Positions 35,847 through 46,390 are shown, counted from the stretch's first letter. The stretch is DNA of 64,000 nucleotides from Candidatus Binatia bacterium (GCA_026004215.1 BPIR01000004.1:124001-188000); one strand, 5' to 3'. Numbers and translations are program-made. Notes: a model not told the origin generated them from the sequence alone.

Positions 35847-38054
35847 CTAAGGTGCAAGCGGGTCGATGATGCGCGGAGCGCCGCCTTCCAAAGCAGACCG
35901 GAGAAATTCGATACGTTGGCGCCGCGCCTCGGCCGCATCTTGAGCGCAGTAGTGGCCTTCGCCGCCAATGGCCGGGGGCAAAGCAGCGCATCCCGGTGTC
36001 GGCGGCAAGCCGGGAGTGCCCGTGGGGACGAATTGGAAAAAGGCAGCCGTCGTGCGGGCCTCGATGTTGCCTTGCAGCGGGCCCTCGACGACACGCAAGA
36101 ACGGCACTGGCCGCTGCACGGGAGCGAGGTGGGGAATGGGTCCCATGAGCCACGCGAGCGCTTCGGTCGTGTGATTGGGCACGAGGGAGTCGTCGAGCCC
36201 CTCGGTGAGCAATACGCTGGGCTTCTTGCGCGTGCCCAACACTTCGATCGGTTCGCGATACAAGAAGCGAGCGTGATTGTGTTCGTCCTGACGATCGAAC
36301 CCATGCTGGAAGAGTGACATAGCCGTCCAAACATCGGCGGGCGTCATGTTGGGGAACACCTGCCCGAGCAGCCGGACAAAATCGTCCGGGCGCTGGTGGA
36401 TGAGGGTTTCGGTCAAGCGCGCACCCCCCACCACGAGCGCTGCGGCCGCGATTTCTGGGGCATAGGGGAGGAGACCTGGGGCGTAGTTTGCCCCCTGGCT
36501 GATGCCGACATAGGTGAGAGGCAGCGCCGGGTCCAGGTCTGGCTTGCCGTCCGGAGCACCGACCGGCAACACATCGAGCGACGCTAGGCTCTGGAGTAGG
36601 CGAACGAATGCGAGTTGCTCCGCGTTCAGTTCGACCCAATAGTCGGGAATGCGGCGATCTTGCACGAGTGCGAAAAACACGGCCGTCACCTGGCGTACGA
36701 TGGCGTCTTCTTGACTGGTCGCGCCCGCACTGACTTCGCGATTGAGATTGTCCGTAAATCCGGCAACGGCAAAACCGGCACCTGCCAGATAATCTCGTGC
36801 TTCCGCCGGCACTTCGCGCTCTGCACTGCCGGGGTTACCATGTTGGTACATGGTAATGGGAGCCGGGCGCTGGAGGCTCGTCTTCGGAAGCGCCAGCACA
36901 AAGCCCACACGGTTGGTTCGAGTTTGCCGGGGGCGGCCAGAAGCATCGCGCGCTAGGTACAGCCCGTCGCGCCAGTCGGGCGCCTCCCAGATCCCGCGCA
37001 CGACCGCAGCGACTGCGCTGGCAGGAGATGCTTCCGGGGTCACCGACGTAATTTCGAATTGCGGAGGCGGAGCGCTCTCGAGTTGCTCCTTGATCGCCAG
37101 AAGATCACTGGTAATGCCGGCCATGCTCCGCACCGAAATCCTGATGGCCAAATTCGGGGCTGCCGCTAACTCGGGCTCACGCTCGGCGACCACTGCGAGA
37201 ACTTCCCGAGCAAGCGTTCGTGCTTTGCGCACCGCGGCACTCTCGATGGCCTTTTCCGGCCCGAGAACGCGGCGAAAAAAGGGAGTCGGGCGGAAAGTTT
37301 CCCCGGAGGTGGATCGCAGTTGCGGGCCGACCACTAACCCGTAACGCCCTCCGGGAGTCAGGGAAATGGAGGGGAAAAGCAGAAGGCTATGGCTGCGAAC
37401 GTCGAGCACGCTCGTCTCGTCGCGAACCAGCACGCGGAAAGGAACCCGCTCGCCGAAGGAAGGCGAACCCGGTGTGAGGTCGAAGAGGGCGATGCTCTGA
37501 CCGCGTTGGAGCGATTCGTTCGGAGTGAGAGGGAGCGAAGCCAGATCCGGAGGTTCGCTCAGCTCGATCACAAAATGAGCGATGGGGCTGAAGCCATCGA
37601 GGCGGTTGGCCTCTCGCAAGAGGATGCGGAAGATGCCGCTGACGTCGGCGGTGGCAACGGGCGGCGGCATATCCAACCGGACACCGGTGAGCTGATTGGC
37701 ATCTTCGACGAGCCAAAAATCGTCCGGGAACGGGTTCGTGCGGCGGCGGTCGTCTCGATCGTAGTACACCACCGGCCCAGGGCACCCGTCTAAAAGGGCG
37801 CGTACGGAACGCACGACTTCGTCAATGGTCACGGCCCGGTCGCCGTTGGCGTCGCTTGCCGTGCAGGCGTCTGCCTGGTCTTCGCCCAACACGATGCGGA
37901 TCGCGAGTACGATCTCGTCCACCGTCACCAAGCCGTCGTTGTTGCAGTCGCCGGTGCATACACCCCCAGCAACTGGGCTTCGCAACATCAACCAGCAGAC
38001 ACTCACAAGGAGTGCAACCCGCATTGCCGACGCCATGTGCGCACCGTCTATCAT
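35847..38054 (-). CDS. Secreted alpha/beta hydrolase with N-terminal dockerin-like Ca-binding repeats
   Basis: The protein has about 735 residues and starts near ATG 38054; ATGs at 38036 and 38024 are alternatives. A signal peptide (MRVALLVSVCWLML) is followed by two EF-hand-like loops of dockerin type, CTGDCNNDGLVTVDEIVLAI and CTASDANGDRAVTIDEVV. The rest is a large hydrolase with nucleophile elbow GISQGAN (S519), an acid in EGLDDSLVPNH and a C-terminal histidine in GGEGHYC. It is probably an extracellular esterase- or lipase-like enzyme; substrate unknown. A related but shorter secreted hydrolase lies directly upstream at 38773. Paired Cys-bracketed Ca modules of this kind may bind partners or help folding after export. 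Confidence 0.8.
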   Translation of the reverse strand: MIDGAHMASAMRVALLVSVCWLMLRSPVAGGVCTGDCNNDGLVTVDEIVLAIRIVLGEDQADACTASDANGDRAVTIDEVVRSVRALLDGCPGPVVYYDRDDRRRTNPFPDDFWLVEDANQLTGVRLDMPPPVATADVSGIFRILLREANRLDGFSPIAHFVIELSEPPDLASLPLTPNESLQRGQSIALFDLTPGSPSFGERVPFRVLVRDETSVLDVRSHSLLLFPSISLTPGGRYGLVVGPQLRSTSGETFRPTPFFRRVLGPEKAIESAAVRKARTLAREVLAVVAEREPELAAAPNLAIRISVRSMAGITSDLLAIKEQLESAPPPQFEITSVTPEASPASAVAAVVRGIWEAPDWRDGLYLARDASGRPRQTRTNRVGFVLALPKTSLQRPAPITMYQHGNPGSAEREVPAEARDYLAGAGFAVAGFTDNLNREVSAGATSQEDAIVRQVTAVFFALVQDRRIPDYWVELNAEQLAFVRLLQSLASLDVLPVGAPDGKPDLDPALPLTYVGISQGANYAPGLLPYAPEIAAAALVVGGARLTETLIHQRPDDFVRLLGQVFPNMTPADVWTAMSLFQHGFDRQDEHNHARFLYREPIEVLGTRKKPSVLLTEGLDDSLVPNHTTEALAWLMGPIPHLAPVQRPVPFLRVVEGPLQGNIEARTTAAFFQFVPTGTPGLPPTPGCAALPPAIGGEGHYCAQDAAEARRQRIEFLRSALEGGAPRIIDPLAP

Positions 38055-38265
38055 TGTTCGCCATCCCCACACAAACCGTCTTTTCGTTCCGCGACGGAAA
38101 GAGAAAAACGCTCTTCACCCGTGGCCCCTTGCATGTTGCCGGTTCGGTAAAAAGACATCCCTCGCTTTCCAAAGAGAGGTCGGCCGAAGGCCGGGTGAAA
38201 GTGGGGTGAGATGGCGAGTGGCGAGCGGTGAATGGCGAATAGCGAATGCGAGTGGCCCAGAGGGC

Positions 38266-38293
38266 GTAGGCGCACGGCGTGCCGTGCCCCTAC
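38266..38293. repeat. 28-bp near-perfect palindrome bounded by GTAG and CTAC
   Basis: GTAGGCGCACGGC is followed by its near-complement GTGCCGTGCCCCTAC, so either strand reads GTAG at its 5' end. It resembles two REP halves joined and is 32 bases from a perfect REP. Confidence 0.75.
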
Positions 38294-38324
38294 ACTGGTG
38301 TCCCTCCACCCACAGCAGGGACGC

Positions 38325-38349
38325 GGGCGACCACAAGGGTCGCCCCTAC
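38325..38349 (-). repeat. Perfect REP element (GTAG + 8-bp hairpin)
   Basis: Read on the minus strand, GTAG is followed by a perfect 8-bp stem (GGGCGACC/GGTCGCCC) with a CTTGT loop. The loop and geometry are the same as in the copy at 30319, while the stem base pairs covary (A-T versus G-C at several positions). Confidence 0.88.
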
Positions 38350-38772
38350 AACGGGGCAACGTCGTTCGCCCAGGGACCGCCCGTGTCGTGTGTGCCGCCA
38401 GCCACGATCCAGACCCGCCGCCGCGGCGCAAACCATGACCGGCGAGGAATGCCATCGCCGTTCCATCCGCCTGCAGGGATGCGACTACACCCAAGGCGAC
38501 GCGTCTTGGGTCACCATTGTCCCCGCAGGTCCGGCCATATTTGTGCGTGGCAATCGTGAACGGGCAAATGGGGGTTCCCTTACACCGCGAGCGATGCAGG
38601 GGCACCGACTGGCTGTCGCTGGCGTGGTGGCGCAGCTTCTTACGTTGGCGCTCGAACTATCTGCTCGGTGCGCGGTCCACGGATGCGGTCGATTCGACGA
38701 GCCTCGGTTCAAGGAAGTCGGCGACCGCGTATGGAGCCTTCACGCGGCTCGGCCGACGCCATCGGCCATTCT

Positions 38773-39888
38773 TCAACGCGCTGCTTCGGGAGCGAGGCTG
38801 ACCAAATAACGGGCCCCGGGAGGGGTCGCTTCGGGTGCCAGAAAAGCAGAAAAGAGGTTGTTCTTGGCAACTTGTTCGAGCAAGAACGGAACCGCGAATC
38901 GGAGTGCGAACAAGTGCGCCTCTTCGGCGGTAAGGCTTGTGGGGGTGCATTCGAGGCAGAAATCGGAAAATGGCGAATGAGTCATTCGTTCGATTTCCAC
39001 GAGCGTTTTCGGGGCCGAAAGGAGCTGGTAGCCTAGCCGTGCGTCGGCCAAGAGCGAATCGAGTGTTCCGACTTGAATCATTGTCGGCTGGGTAATTGTA
39101 CGGACTTCATCCTGGATGGTCCGGACTACGGGTGCGAGTGCGAGGCCGGCCACAAACCGCTGATCGCGGGCCAGCACGCGCAGGGTGGTCAGTCCACCGA
39201 AGGAGTGACCCATGACGCCGACGCGGGTGGGGTCGATGCGGCCAAACCAAAACGAGTCGGGGTTTGCGTTTTCTTCGAGAAGGCGATCCAAAACGAAGAC
39301 GATGTCGGCGGGTCGGTTCACAAAGGAGTCGGCCAGCACGGCGGGGGTCATGCAGGTTAGAAAGTCGGAAGTCGTGTTGCCGGGGTGCGGTGGTGCCGCC
39401 ACGATGAAGCCCCATGTGGCTAAGCGGCGCACGAGGAAAATGGATTGCCGGTCGAAGCCGCACGACCCATGGGAAAACAAGAGCAACGGCAAGGGGTGGT
39501 GGAGGCTCTCTGCGAAGGGAGCGTTGGCTTGCCCTCCCGGGTTTGTGTCGGTGGGAAAGGTTCCCGGCGCGGCCGGGTACCACACGCTCGTCAGTAAGCG
39601 ACGGGGTTGTGCTGGGTCGGTTTCCGAGGGTTTGGTGATGTCCAACCGCCGGAATCCGGTGCCGAAAGGCCCGTCTTCCGTGGGATTTCGCCTCCCTTGC
39701 AGCTTGGCGATCACGTCGGCTGCCGTTGCTCTTCCGTCGGCGTTCGTGTCGCCAGCGGCATCGCCGGCAACGGTGCGGTAAATCTGGCTCACCGTGTACT
39801 GCACCGTTGCGAGTGTGGGGCAAGGACGCAGCGCGGCGCAAAAGAGGCTCGCCAGCACTGCAGTGCGTAAGTGAGACCAAGGCTGCAT
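38773..39888 (-). CDS. Secreted alpha/beta hydrolase (PAF-acetylhydrolase/dienelactone hydrolase-like) with EF-hand loop
   Basis: The 371-residue protein starts at ATG 39888; the frame upstream is not signal-like. A signal peptide (VLASLFCAALRPCPTLA) leads to one dockerin-like Ca loop (AGDTNADGRATAADVIAKLQ). The hydrolase has LLTSVWYPAAPGTF, an oxyanion region LLLFSHGSCGF, the nucleophile elbow GHSFGG (S229) and a probable acid in VGTLDSLLA. The layout resembles bacterial platelet-activating-factor acetylhydrolase-like enzymes. It is on the same strand as the larger secreted hydrolase downstream but 718 bases away, so not clearly in one operon. Substrate unknown. Confidence 0.82.
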   Translation of the reverse strand: MQPWSHLRTAVLASLFCAALRPCPTLATVQYTVSQIYRTVAGDAAGDTNADGRATAADVIAKLQGRRNPTEDGPFGTGFRRLDITKPSETDPAQPRRLLTSVWYPAAPGTFPTDTNPGGQANAPFAESLHHPLPLLLFSHGSCGFDRQSIFLVRRLATWGFIVAAPPHPGNTTSDFLTCMTPAVLADSFVNRPADIVFVLDRLLEENANPDSFWFGRIDPTRVGVMGHSFGGLTTLRVLARDQRFVAGLALAPVVRTIQDEVRTITQPTMIQVGTLDSLLADARLGYQLLSAPKTLVEIERMTHSPFSDFCLECTPTSLTAEEAHLFALRFAVPFLLEQVAKNNLFSAFLAPEATPPGARYLVSLAPEAAR

Positions 39889-39980
39889 AGCGGACACTGT
39901 GCTGGAAAACACGCGGCGATGCAAACGCTGCGATCGTCGAACGTTGAATCTGCGGGCGGGCAACTGTATGCGGTGCGGAA

Positions 39981-41309
39981 ATGGACCGGCCCGTCACGAT
40001 GGAGAAAATTGTCAATCTCGCGAAGCGGCGAGGTTTTGCGTTTCAGTCGAGCGAGATTTACGGGGGCCTGGCGAGCTGTTGGGACTATGGTCCGATCGGC
40101 GTCGAGCTCAAGCGCAACGTGAAAGAAGCGTGGTGGCGCGACATGGTGATGCGGCGCGCGGACATCGTGGGGATCGATTGTTCCATCCTCATGCACCCGC
40201 GCGTATGGGAGGCCTCGGGGCACGTTGCGGGGTTCACGGATCCGCTGGTGGACTGCAAGCTATGCAAGGAGCGCTTTCGGGCCGATAAGCTCATGGACGC
40301 GCAATGTCCCCGCAAACCCTCGAAGCATCCGGGCGAATGCGAGGGAGAACTGACCGAGGCGCGGCAGTTCAACCTAATGTTCAAGACTTTCATGGGCCCA
40401 GTGGAGGACACGGCGAGCGTCGTGTTCATGCGGCCGGAGACGGCACAGGGGATTTTCGTCAACTTTCTCAACGTTTTGCACACGTCGCGCCAGAAAATTC
40501 CCTTTGGCATTGCCCAGATCGGTAAGTCGTTCCGTAACGAAATCACTCCCGGGAATTTTCTCTTTCGCACGCGCGAGTTCGAGCAGATGGAAATGGAATT
40601 TTTCGTGCGGCCAGGTGAAGACGAGCAGTGGTACGACTACTGGCGCGAGGAGCGTTTGAACTGGTACGCCAAGTACGGAATCCGGCGCGAGCACCTGCGG
40701 CTGCGCGAACACGAACGTGACGAATTGGCGCACTACGCGAAGGCCTGCGTGGACGTGGAGTACCATTTTCCCTTTGGCTGGGCTGAGCTGGAGGGGATTG
40801 CAAACCGCACGGACTTCGATTTGCGCCGGCATGCAGAGTACAGCGGGAAAGACTTAAGCTACTACGACGAGGAAACGAAAGAGCGTTTTTATCCGTACGT
40901 GATCGAACCGGCGGCGGGGGCGGACCGAGCCACGCTGGCCTTTCTCGTAGATGCTTACGATGAGGACGTGGCTGACGGTGAACCGCGGGTGGTGTTGCGC
41001 TTCCATCCGCGCATCGCGCCGGTAAAAGTGGCCGTGTTTCCTTTGCTGCGCAAAGAGGGGCAACCGGAACGGGCCATGGAAATTGCGGATCTCTTGCGCC
41101 AGCACTTCACGGTGCAGTACGACCAGTCGGGCTCCATTGGCCGGCGCTACCGGCGCCAAGACGAAATTGGGACGCCCTTCGGTGTGACTGTAGATCACCA
41201 AACCATGCAGGATAACACCGTGACCTTGCGCGATCGTGACACCATGCAGCAGGAGCGCATTCCTGTGGATCGGTTGGTGGAAGAACTCAAGAGGCGGATC
41301 GAGGTATGA
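39981..41309 (+). CDS. glyQS: Glycyl-tRNA synthetase, single-chain class II type
   Basis: The enzyme charges tRNA-Gly with glycine in the cytoplasm. The 442-residue protein is of the homodimeric type rather than the two-gene alpha2-beta2 type of many Proteobacteria. Visible features are [20 protein letters not shown] at the N-terminus, the cysteine pair [18 protein letters not shown], motif 2 [10 protein letters not shown], and the C-terminal anticodon-binding domain ([17 protein letters not shown]). The stop overlaps the ppdK start by four bases (ATGA), so the two are translationally coupled. Start is ATG 39981; ATG 39999 is possible. Confidence 0.96.
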   Translation: MDRPVTMEKIVNLAKRRGFAFQSSEIYGGLASCWDYGPIGVELKRNVKEAWWRDMVMRRADIVGIDCSILMHPRVWEASGHVAGFTDPLVDCKLCKERFRADKLMDAQCPRKPSKHPGECEGELTEARQFNLMFKTFMGPVEDTASVVFMRPETAQGIFVNFLNVLHTSRQKIPFGIAQIGKSFRNEITPGNFLFRTREFEQMEMEFFVRPGEDEQWYDYWREERLNWYAKYGIRREHLRLREHERDELAHYAKACVDVEYHFPFGWAELEGIANRTDFDLRRHAEYSGKDLSYYDEETKERFYPYVIEPAAGADRATLAFLVDAYDEDVADGEPRVVLRFHPRIAPVKVAVFPLLRKEGQPERAMEIADLLRQHFTVQYDQSGSIGRRYRRQDEIGTPFGVTVDHQTMQDNTVTLRDRDTMQQERIPVDRLVEELKRRIEV

Positions 41310-44230
41310 AGAAGACAAAGGGACGCAAGTCGGGTGCAAAGGCAGCACATTCCGGAAAGGCTAAAGCTGCGCGGGCGAAAAAGAGCGTGACGCCGCGGGC
41401 CAGGAGTGTACGGGTGCATGCTCGAAGCTTGGCGTTGCTCAAGCAAGCCCGCCCGTCTCCACCCTTGGCCAAGGCCCGCGCTCGAACGGCCTCTAAACCG
41501 CGCTACGTGTATTTCTTCGGCGGTGGCCGTGCGGACGGCAACGCGCAGATGAAGGATTTGCTCGGGGGCAAAGGCGCCAATTTGGCGGAAATGGCTGGTC
41601 TAGGCCTCCCAGTACCTCCGGGCTTTACCATCACCACCGAGGTTTGCACGTACTACTACGCGCACAATCACTCCTATCCGCCCGGTTTGCGCGAGGAAGT
41701 GGAGCGCGCGCTTGCGCGGGTGGAGCAGCTTGTCGGGCGGCGCTTTGGCGACCCGGAGAACCCGCTTCTGGTTTCGGTTCGCTCCGGAGCGCGGGCTTCG
41801 ATGCCGGGAATGATGGACACAGTCCTGAATCTCGGCCTCAACGATTCCACCGTGCAGGGGCTGATCCGGCTGAGCGGCAACGAGCGCTTCGCATACGATG
41901 CGTATCGGCGCTTCGTGGCGATGTACGGAGACGTTGTGCTGGGGCTCAAGCCGCAGTCGAAAACCGAAATCGATCCCTTCGAAGCGATCCTGCAGCGGAA
42001 GAAGGCAGAGCGCGGGGTCACCTTGGATACCGAGCTTTCCGCACGAGATTTGCGCGAGCTGGTGCTCGAGTTCAAGCAAGCCATCCGAGAGCGCTTGGGG
42101 ATCGAGTTTCCGGAAGATCCGCAAGAACAACTTTGGGGAGCGATCGGTGCGGTGTTCCGCTCTTGGATGAACGAGCGTGCGATCGTGTACCGGAAGTTGA
42201 ACAACATTCCTGAGGATTGGGGAACGGCGGTGAACGTGCAGTCCATGGTATTCGGAAATCTCGGCGAGGATTCCGGCACCGGTGTGGCATTCACGCGCGA
42301 CCCGTCCACGGGCGAGAACGTCTTGTACGGCGAATTTCTCATGAACGCACAGGGTGAGGATGTCGTGGCGGGGATTCGGACTCCCATTCCGATTGCGGCA
42401 CTGGAGAAGGAGAACCCGCGCGCGTTCCGGGAGCTTCTCAAGATTCGCCGGACTTTGGAGCGGCACTATCGTGACATGATGGATATCGAGTTCACGATCG
42501 AGCGTGGCAAGCTGTACATGTTGCAGTGCCGCGTGGGGAAACGCACCGGTGTGGCCGCATTGCGGATCGCTGTGGACATGGTGCGAGAACGCCTCATTTC
42601 TGCGCGTGAAGCACTGCTGCGCGTGGAGCCTGAGCAGCTGGAGCAGTTACTGCGGCCGACGTTCGTCCCGGAAGCCAAGCAGCGGGCGATCGCAGAGCAT
42701 CGGTTGCTGGCCAAGGGGCTCAACGCGGGTCCAGGTGCAGCGAGCGGGAAGATTTACTTCCATGCCGAAGATGCCGAGGCTGCCCGGGCGCGCGGCGAGA
42801 AAGTCATTCTCGTGCGGATCGAGACGTCGCCGGAGGACATTCGGGGCATGGCGGCTGCGGAGGGTATTTTGACTGCGCGCGGAGGGATGACCTCGCATGC
42901 GGCGCTGGTCGGCCGGCAGATGGGAAAGGTTTGCGTGGTGGGATGTGAGGCGTTGCAGATTGATTACGCCGCCGCTGAGATGCGCGTGGCGGGAACCTCT
43001 CATGTGCTGCGCGAGGGAGATGCCATTGCCATTGATGGCACCACGGGCGAGGTGTTCTTAGGTGAAATTGCTACGCAGCCAAGTGACGTGGTGCGCGTGC
43101 TGGTCGAGAAGACTCTCGCCCCGGAGGCGTCCCCGGTTTACCAGCAGTTCGCGCAACTCATGAAGTGGGCCGACCGGGAGCGCCGGCTGGGTGTATGGGC
43201 TAACGCCGACCTTGCGGATCAATGCGCGCAGGCGCTTGCTTTCGGGGCCGAAGGGATTGGCTTGTGCCGTACGGAGCACATGTTCTTTGGGGAGGGCAAG
43301 ATTGGCCCCATGCGGCAGATGATTCTGGCGGACAGCGGCGAAGAACGGCGTGCAGCCTTGTCAAAACTTTTGCCGATCCAGCGTGCGGATTTCGAAGCCA
43401 TCTTTCGTGTCATGCAGGGCAAGCCGGTGACCATCCGCACTTTGGATCCGCCGCTGCACGAGTTCCTTCCTCACGATGAAGAGGGGCAGCGAGCGCTGGC
43501 TGCGGAAATGGGGATCCCCTTTGAGCGGGTGCGGGAGCGAGTAGAGGCGCTGCATGAGTTCAACCCGATGTTGGGATTTCGGGGTTGTCGTCTGGGCATC
43601 GTGTACCCAGAGATCACCGAAATGCAGGCGCGTGCGATCTTCGAGGCGGCCGCCAATGTGGTGCAAGAGGGGATTCCGGTGTTGCCCGAGGTCATGATCC
43701 CTCTGGTGGGCCATCGTAAGGAGCTGGAACTGCAAGCGCGCGTGGTCCGCCGAGTGGCGGAAGAGGTCATGCGCGAGCGGAAGATCAAGCTGCGTTACCA
43801 TATCGGGACAATGATCGAGGTGCCTCGCGGAGCGATCACGGCAGACGAGATCGCGCAGGAAGCGGAATTTTTCTCTTTTGGTACCAACGATCTCACCCAA
43901 ACGACGTTGGGCATGTCGCGTGACGATGCTGGCCGCTTTTTGGTGCGTTATGTGGGTGAATTCGAGATCTATCCGCGCGATCCTTTTCAGTCGCTCGACA
44001 TTGCCGGGGTGGGCGCTTTGATGCGGATTGCCGTAGAAAAGGGGCGTGCGGTGAATGCCAAGCTCAAGATCGGCATTTGTGGGGAGCACGGTGGCGATCC
44101 GGCCACGATCAAGTTTTGCCATGCGTTGGGTTTGGACTACGTGTCGTGTTCTCCATTTCGTGTTGCCATCGCGCGGCTAGCCGCAGCTCATGCGGCTTTG
44201 GCCACTCCTGGGAAGGGTACGGGCGATTGA
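41306..44230 (+). CDS. ppdK: Pyruvate, phosphate dikinase with Lys/Ala-rich N-terminal extension
   Basis: PPDK interconverts pyruvate, ATP and phosphate with PEP, AMP and pyrophosphate. The 974-residue protein carries about 65 extra residues ([26 protein letters not shown]) before the normal start (RYVYFFGGG). That extension is strongly basic and histone-tail-like. The ATP-grasp region follows ([20 protein letters not shown]), then the swivelling phosphohistidine domain with [15 protein letters not shown] (His about 531) and the PEP-binding barrel with the catalytic cysteine in [10 protein letters not shown]. The catalytic part is of usual length. The start is fixed by overlap with glyQS (ATGA), though an internal start near the core would give a normal-length enzyme. 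Confidence 0.95.
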   Translation: MKKTKGRKSGAKAAHSGKAKAARAKKSVTPRARSVRVHARSLALLKQARPSPPLAKARARTASKPRYVYFFGGGRADGNAQMKDLLGGKGANLAEMAGLGLPVPPGFTITTEVCTYYYAHNHSYPPGLREEVERALARVEQLVGRRFGDPENPLLVSVRSGARASMPGMMDTVLNLGLNDSTVQGLIRLSGNERFAYDAYRRFVAMYGDVVLGLKPQSKTEIDPFEAILQRKKAERGVTLDTELSARDLRELVLEFKQAIRERLGIEFPEDPQEQLWGAIGAVFRSWMNERAIVYRKLNNIPEDWGTAVNVQSMVFGNLGEDSGTGVAFTRDPSTGENVLYGEFLMNAQGEDVVAGIRTPIPIAALEKENPRAFRELLKIRRTLERHYRDMMDIEFTIERGKLYMLQCRVGKRTGVAALRIAVDMVRERLISAREALLRVEPEQLEQLLRPTFVPEAKQRAIAEHRLLAKGLNAGPGAASGKIYFHAEDAEAARARGEKVILVRIETSPEDIRGMAAAEGILTARGGMTSHAALVGRQMGKVCVVGCEALQIDYAAAEMRVAGTSHVLREGDAIAIDGTTGEVFLGEIATQPSDVVRVLVEKTLAPEASPVYQQFAQLMKWADRERRLGVWANADLADQCAQALAFGAEGIGLCRTEHMFFGEGKIGPMRQMILADSGEERRAALSKLLPIQRADFEAIFRVMQGKPVTIRTLDPPLHEFLPHDEEGQRALAAEMGIPFERVRERVEALHEFNPMLGFRGCRLGIVYPEITEMQARAIFEAAANVVQEGIPVLPEVMIPLVGHRKELELQARVVRRVAEEVMRERKIKLRYHIGTMIEVPRGAITADEIAQEAEFFSFGTNDLTQTTLGMSRDDAGRFLVRYVGEFEIYPRDPFQSLDIAGVGALMRIAVEKGRAVNAKLKIGICGEHGGDPATIKFCHALGLDYVSCSPFRVAIARLAAAHAALATPGKGTGD

Positions 44231-44263
44231 TTTGAGGGGGCACGGTTTCGGGGTTCCCTCGCG

Positions 44264-45163
44264 ATGACAGCCGCGCGGGCGGGTGCCAAGTCGCGCCGAC
44301 CAGAGGCTGGTGTGTGGCCCTTTGTTCGAGGGTCGACACGGGTCGTGGGTATCATCGGGGATCCGGTCGAGCACTCTTTGTCGCCGTTGATGCACAATGC
44401 GGCGTTCGCGGCACTCGGGCTCGACTGGGTGTACGTACCATTTCCGGTACGGGCGGGGGCGCTGCCGGCGGCGGTGCGTGGCTTGGCGGCGTTAGGAGTC
44501 GTCGGTGCGAACGTTACGGTTCCGCACAAGGAAGCTGTGGGCCGTTATGTGGACGAGTTGTCGCCTTTGGCCAAGCGCGTGGGGGCAGTGAACACGATCG
44601 TGTGTCGTAGCGGCCGACTGTACGGAGACAACACCGATGTCTATGGCGTGCGGCAAGCGTTACGGCGGGTAAAGCTCAGGGGTGCCACGGCTGTGGTTGT
44701 GGGTGCTGGGGGAGCGGCGCGAGCGGTGTTGGTGGCGTTGGAGGCGTTGGGTGTCCGACGGGTGCTTCTCGTGAATCGAACTTTGGAGCGAGCCCGGGTG
44801 TTGCGGCGCAAGTTTTCGTCGGGCGGTTTCCACGTGGAGGTGCGGGACTTTTCCGCGCTCGTGGAAGCGCGGTACTTAAAAGAAGTGCGACTGGTCGTGA
44901 ACACGACATCTTTAGGGCTTCATGGGGAGCCCTTTCCTGCGGTGGCGTTCGAACTCACTCCGCGTGAGTGTGTCGCGTTCGATTTAATTTACGGGCGGTG
45001 GACGGACTTCTTGCGTCGGGCGCGGGCTGCTGATCGGAAAACGATCGATGGTTCCGAAATGTTGCTGCACCAAGGTGCGGAGGCGTTTCGTTTGTGGACC
45101 GGTCGGCGGGCCCCACTGGAAGTGATGCGGTCTGCGCTGGCAGGGGTGGAGACGGCTCGCTGA
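44264..45163 (+). CDS. aroE: Shikimate dehydrogenase
   Basis: AroE reduces 3-dehydroshikimate to shikimate with NADPH in aromatic amino-acid synthesis. The 299-residue protein has the shikimate-binding motif VEHSLSPLMHNAAF, catalytic lysine in NVTVPHKEAV, DNTDVYGVRQAL, the NADP loop GAGGAARAV and NRTLERA. The C-terminal motif LLHQGAEAFRLWTG is present. A short basic N-terminus of about 20 residues precedes the family start. It follows ppdK by 33 bases on the same strand and probably ends the operon; no clear terminator is visible after 45163. Confidence 0.95.
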   Translation: MTAARAGAKSRRPEAGVWPFVRGSTRVVGIIGDPVEHSLSPLMHNAAFAALGLDWVYVPFPVRAGALPAAVRGLAALGVVGANVTVPHKEAVGRYVDELSPLAKRVGAVNTIVCRSGRLYGDNTDVYGVRQALRRVKLRGATAVVVGAGGAARAVLVALEALGVRRVLLVNRTLERARVLRRKFSSGGFHVEVRDFSALVEARYLKEVRLVVNTTSLGLHGEPFPAVAFELTPRECVAFDLIYGRWTDFLRRARAADRKTIDGSEMLLHQGAEAFRLWTGRRAPLEVMRSALAGVETAR

Positions 45164-45914
45164 AGCTTAAGCCGGTTTGCAGCACACCTTGGCCGCGAAC
45201 TGCGGGTCCGTGGCGGGCGGGGTGCAAGGAGGGCAGGTGGCGTTTTGGACTAGGGCTAGTGTGGGGCATCGCGGGTGAACGTGACGAGCGAGTTTGCGGC
45301 CGCCGCCAGAAGGAGCCTGTTTGTCGTGGCCGTGACGTGGCCGATCCGGGTGGCATCTGGCTTGGGGTGTGCTGCACGCTGCACGCAGAGAGTGAGGATG
45401 TGATTCGCGCGCAGCACGGGGTTGGGAAATACCGACGTACGCGTCGATCGCGGCTCCACCGCACCCTCACCTCGGCTTTCGCCCGACCTCTTCCTGGTAG
45501 CCGGAGGGGCGACCCTTGCGGCGCCCGAAGCGCTTCGGTCGACTTTTCCTTCGAACAAGTCCTCTCTCCCTTTTAGGGGAGCGATAGGGTGGGTGACTGG
45601 TTCCGGCCAAATGGCCTCACGCCGCTCACCGCGTACCGCGCGCTGGGTGCCATTGCGTCCCAGCCTTACCCGGCCTTCGGCCGGTCTCTCCCTGCAAGTT
45701 GTAGGGGCGACCCTTGTGGCCGCCCCTGCCGCTCCGGGGTGTGTTGTTCCGCAGCATCGCATTCATGATCGTGAGCAGTTTTCCCACGCAGGTGGTGATG
45801 AGGACCGTGGGGGGCTTGTCGGCTTGCTTCAGATGCTGACCGGATGTCCTGTGACGGCGTTGCAGCGCATGGCGCTCCCTACAACCATGAAGACGAGCAA
45901 TCCAGAGCAATCCA
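45164..45914. other. Gene-free gap downstream of aroE with degraded REP-like palindromes
   Basis: I see no gene. A CTCTCCC-TTTTA-GGGGAG hairpin lies near 45564-45581, and CGGCCTTCGGCCG (45671-45683) is an inverted counterpart of the palindrome at 38181. A degenerate GTAG-type element lies near 45497-45530. The open frames are repeat and palindrome read-through. Confidence 0.55.
45701..45725 (+). repeat. REP element (GTAG + hairpin)
   Basis: GTAG is followed by the stem GGGCGACC/GGCCGCCC around the family's CTTGT loop, with one mismatch. It matches the perfect copies at 30319 and 38325 in size and loop. Confidence 0.83.
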
Positions 45915-46283
45915 GGACACCCACCTTTCGTTTTTCGGAGCAATCCGGGACACCCACTTTTCGCGGCCAGGAGAACAATCTGGGACACCCACTTTTCGCG
46001 GCCAGAGCCCAACAATCCAGCAGAACGATCCAGAACGATCTAGGACACCCAACTTTGGTTTTTGGTGCCTGGAGGCAGTGATCTGGCAGTGATCTGGGAC
46101 ACCCACTTTTTGCGCTCAGAGGCGAAGACGCAGGATGGTAGGCTCTCGCAATCCGAGGCTCTCGGGGTTTACCTCGCCGGGAGTTCGGGCGTCGAGTCCC
46201 TGCCGTTCTCAACAATCCGGGACACCCACCTTTCGTTTTTGGTACTTGGAGGCAGTGATCTGGCAGTGATCTGGGACACCCAC
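45915..46283. repeat. Cluster R5: GGACACCCAC cores (plus orientation)
   Basis: Exact cores start at 45915, 45948, 45983, 46097, 46220 and 46274, with a GGACACCCAA variant at 46043. The private spacers are CAATCC, AACGATC and GGCAGTGATCTG units, unlike those of other clusters. Confidence 0.93.
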
Positions 46284-46390
46284 TTTTTGCGCCCAGAGGC
46301 GAAGACGCAGGAGGGTAGGCTCTCGCAATCCGAGGCTCTCGGGGTTTACCTCGCCGGGAGTTCGGGCGTCGAGTCCCTGCCAGTCTTTCT
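46041..46390. repeat. Two tandem 177-bp units inside R5
   Basis: GGAGGCAGTGATCTGGCAG at 46071 recurs at 46248, and the following GAGGCGAAGACGCAGGA(T/G)GG, CTCTCGGGGTTTACCTCGCC and GTTCGGGCGTCGAGTCCCTG also repeat at the same 177-base offset. The copies differ at only a few positions, so this duplication is younger than the 219-bp one. Confidence 0.94.

Larger units (their letters stand above)
38055..38772. other. Gap between two secreted hydrolase genes; contains REP and other palindromes
   Basis: No gene is supported. A hairpin CGGCC-GAA-GGCCG lies at 38181-38193 within AGAGAGGTCGGCCGAAGGCC, and a related copy in opposite orientation occurs near 45671. A run of degenerate GAATGGCGAA units lies at about 38210-38255. 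Two GTAG-type palindromes are listed separately. The open frames on both strands are Arg/Pro/Ala-rich and look non-coding. Confidence 0.55.

Noticed and set aside
34846..36334. Minus-strand open frames of 238 and 500 codons across R4, the tRNA and the hydrolase gene
   Set aside because: They run through the repeat array, the tRNA gene antisense and the 3' end of a real gene in another frame; peptides such as GHPLFG are repeat translations.
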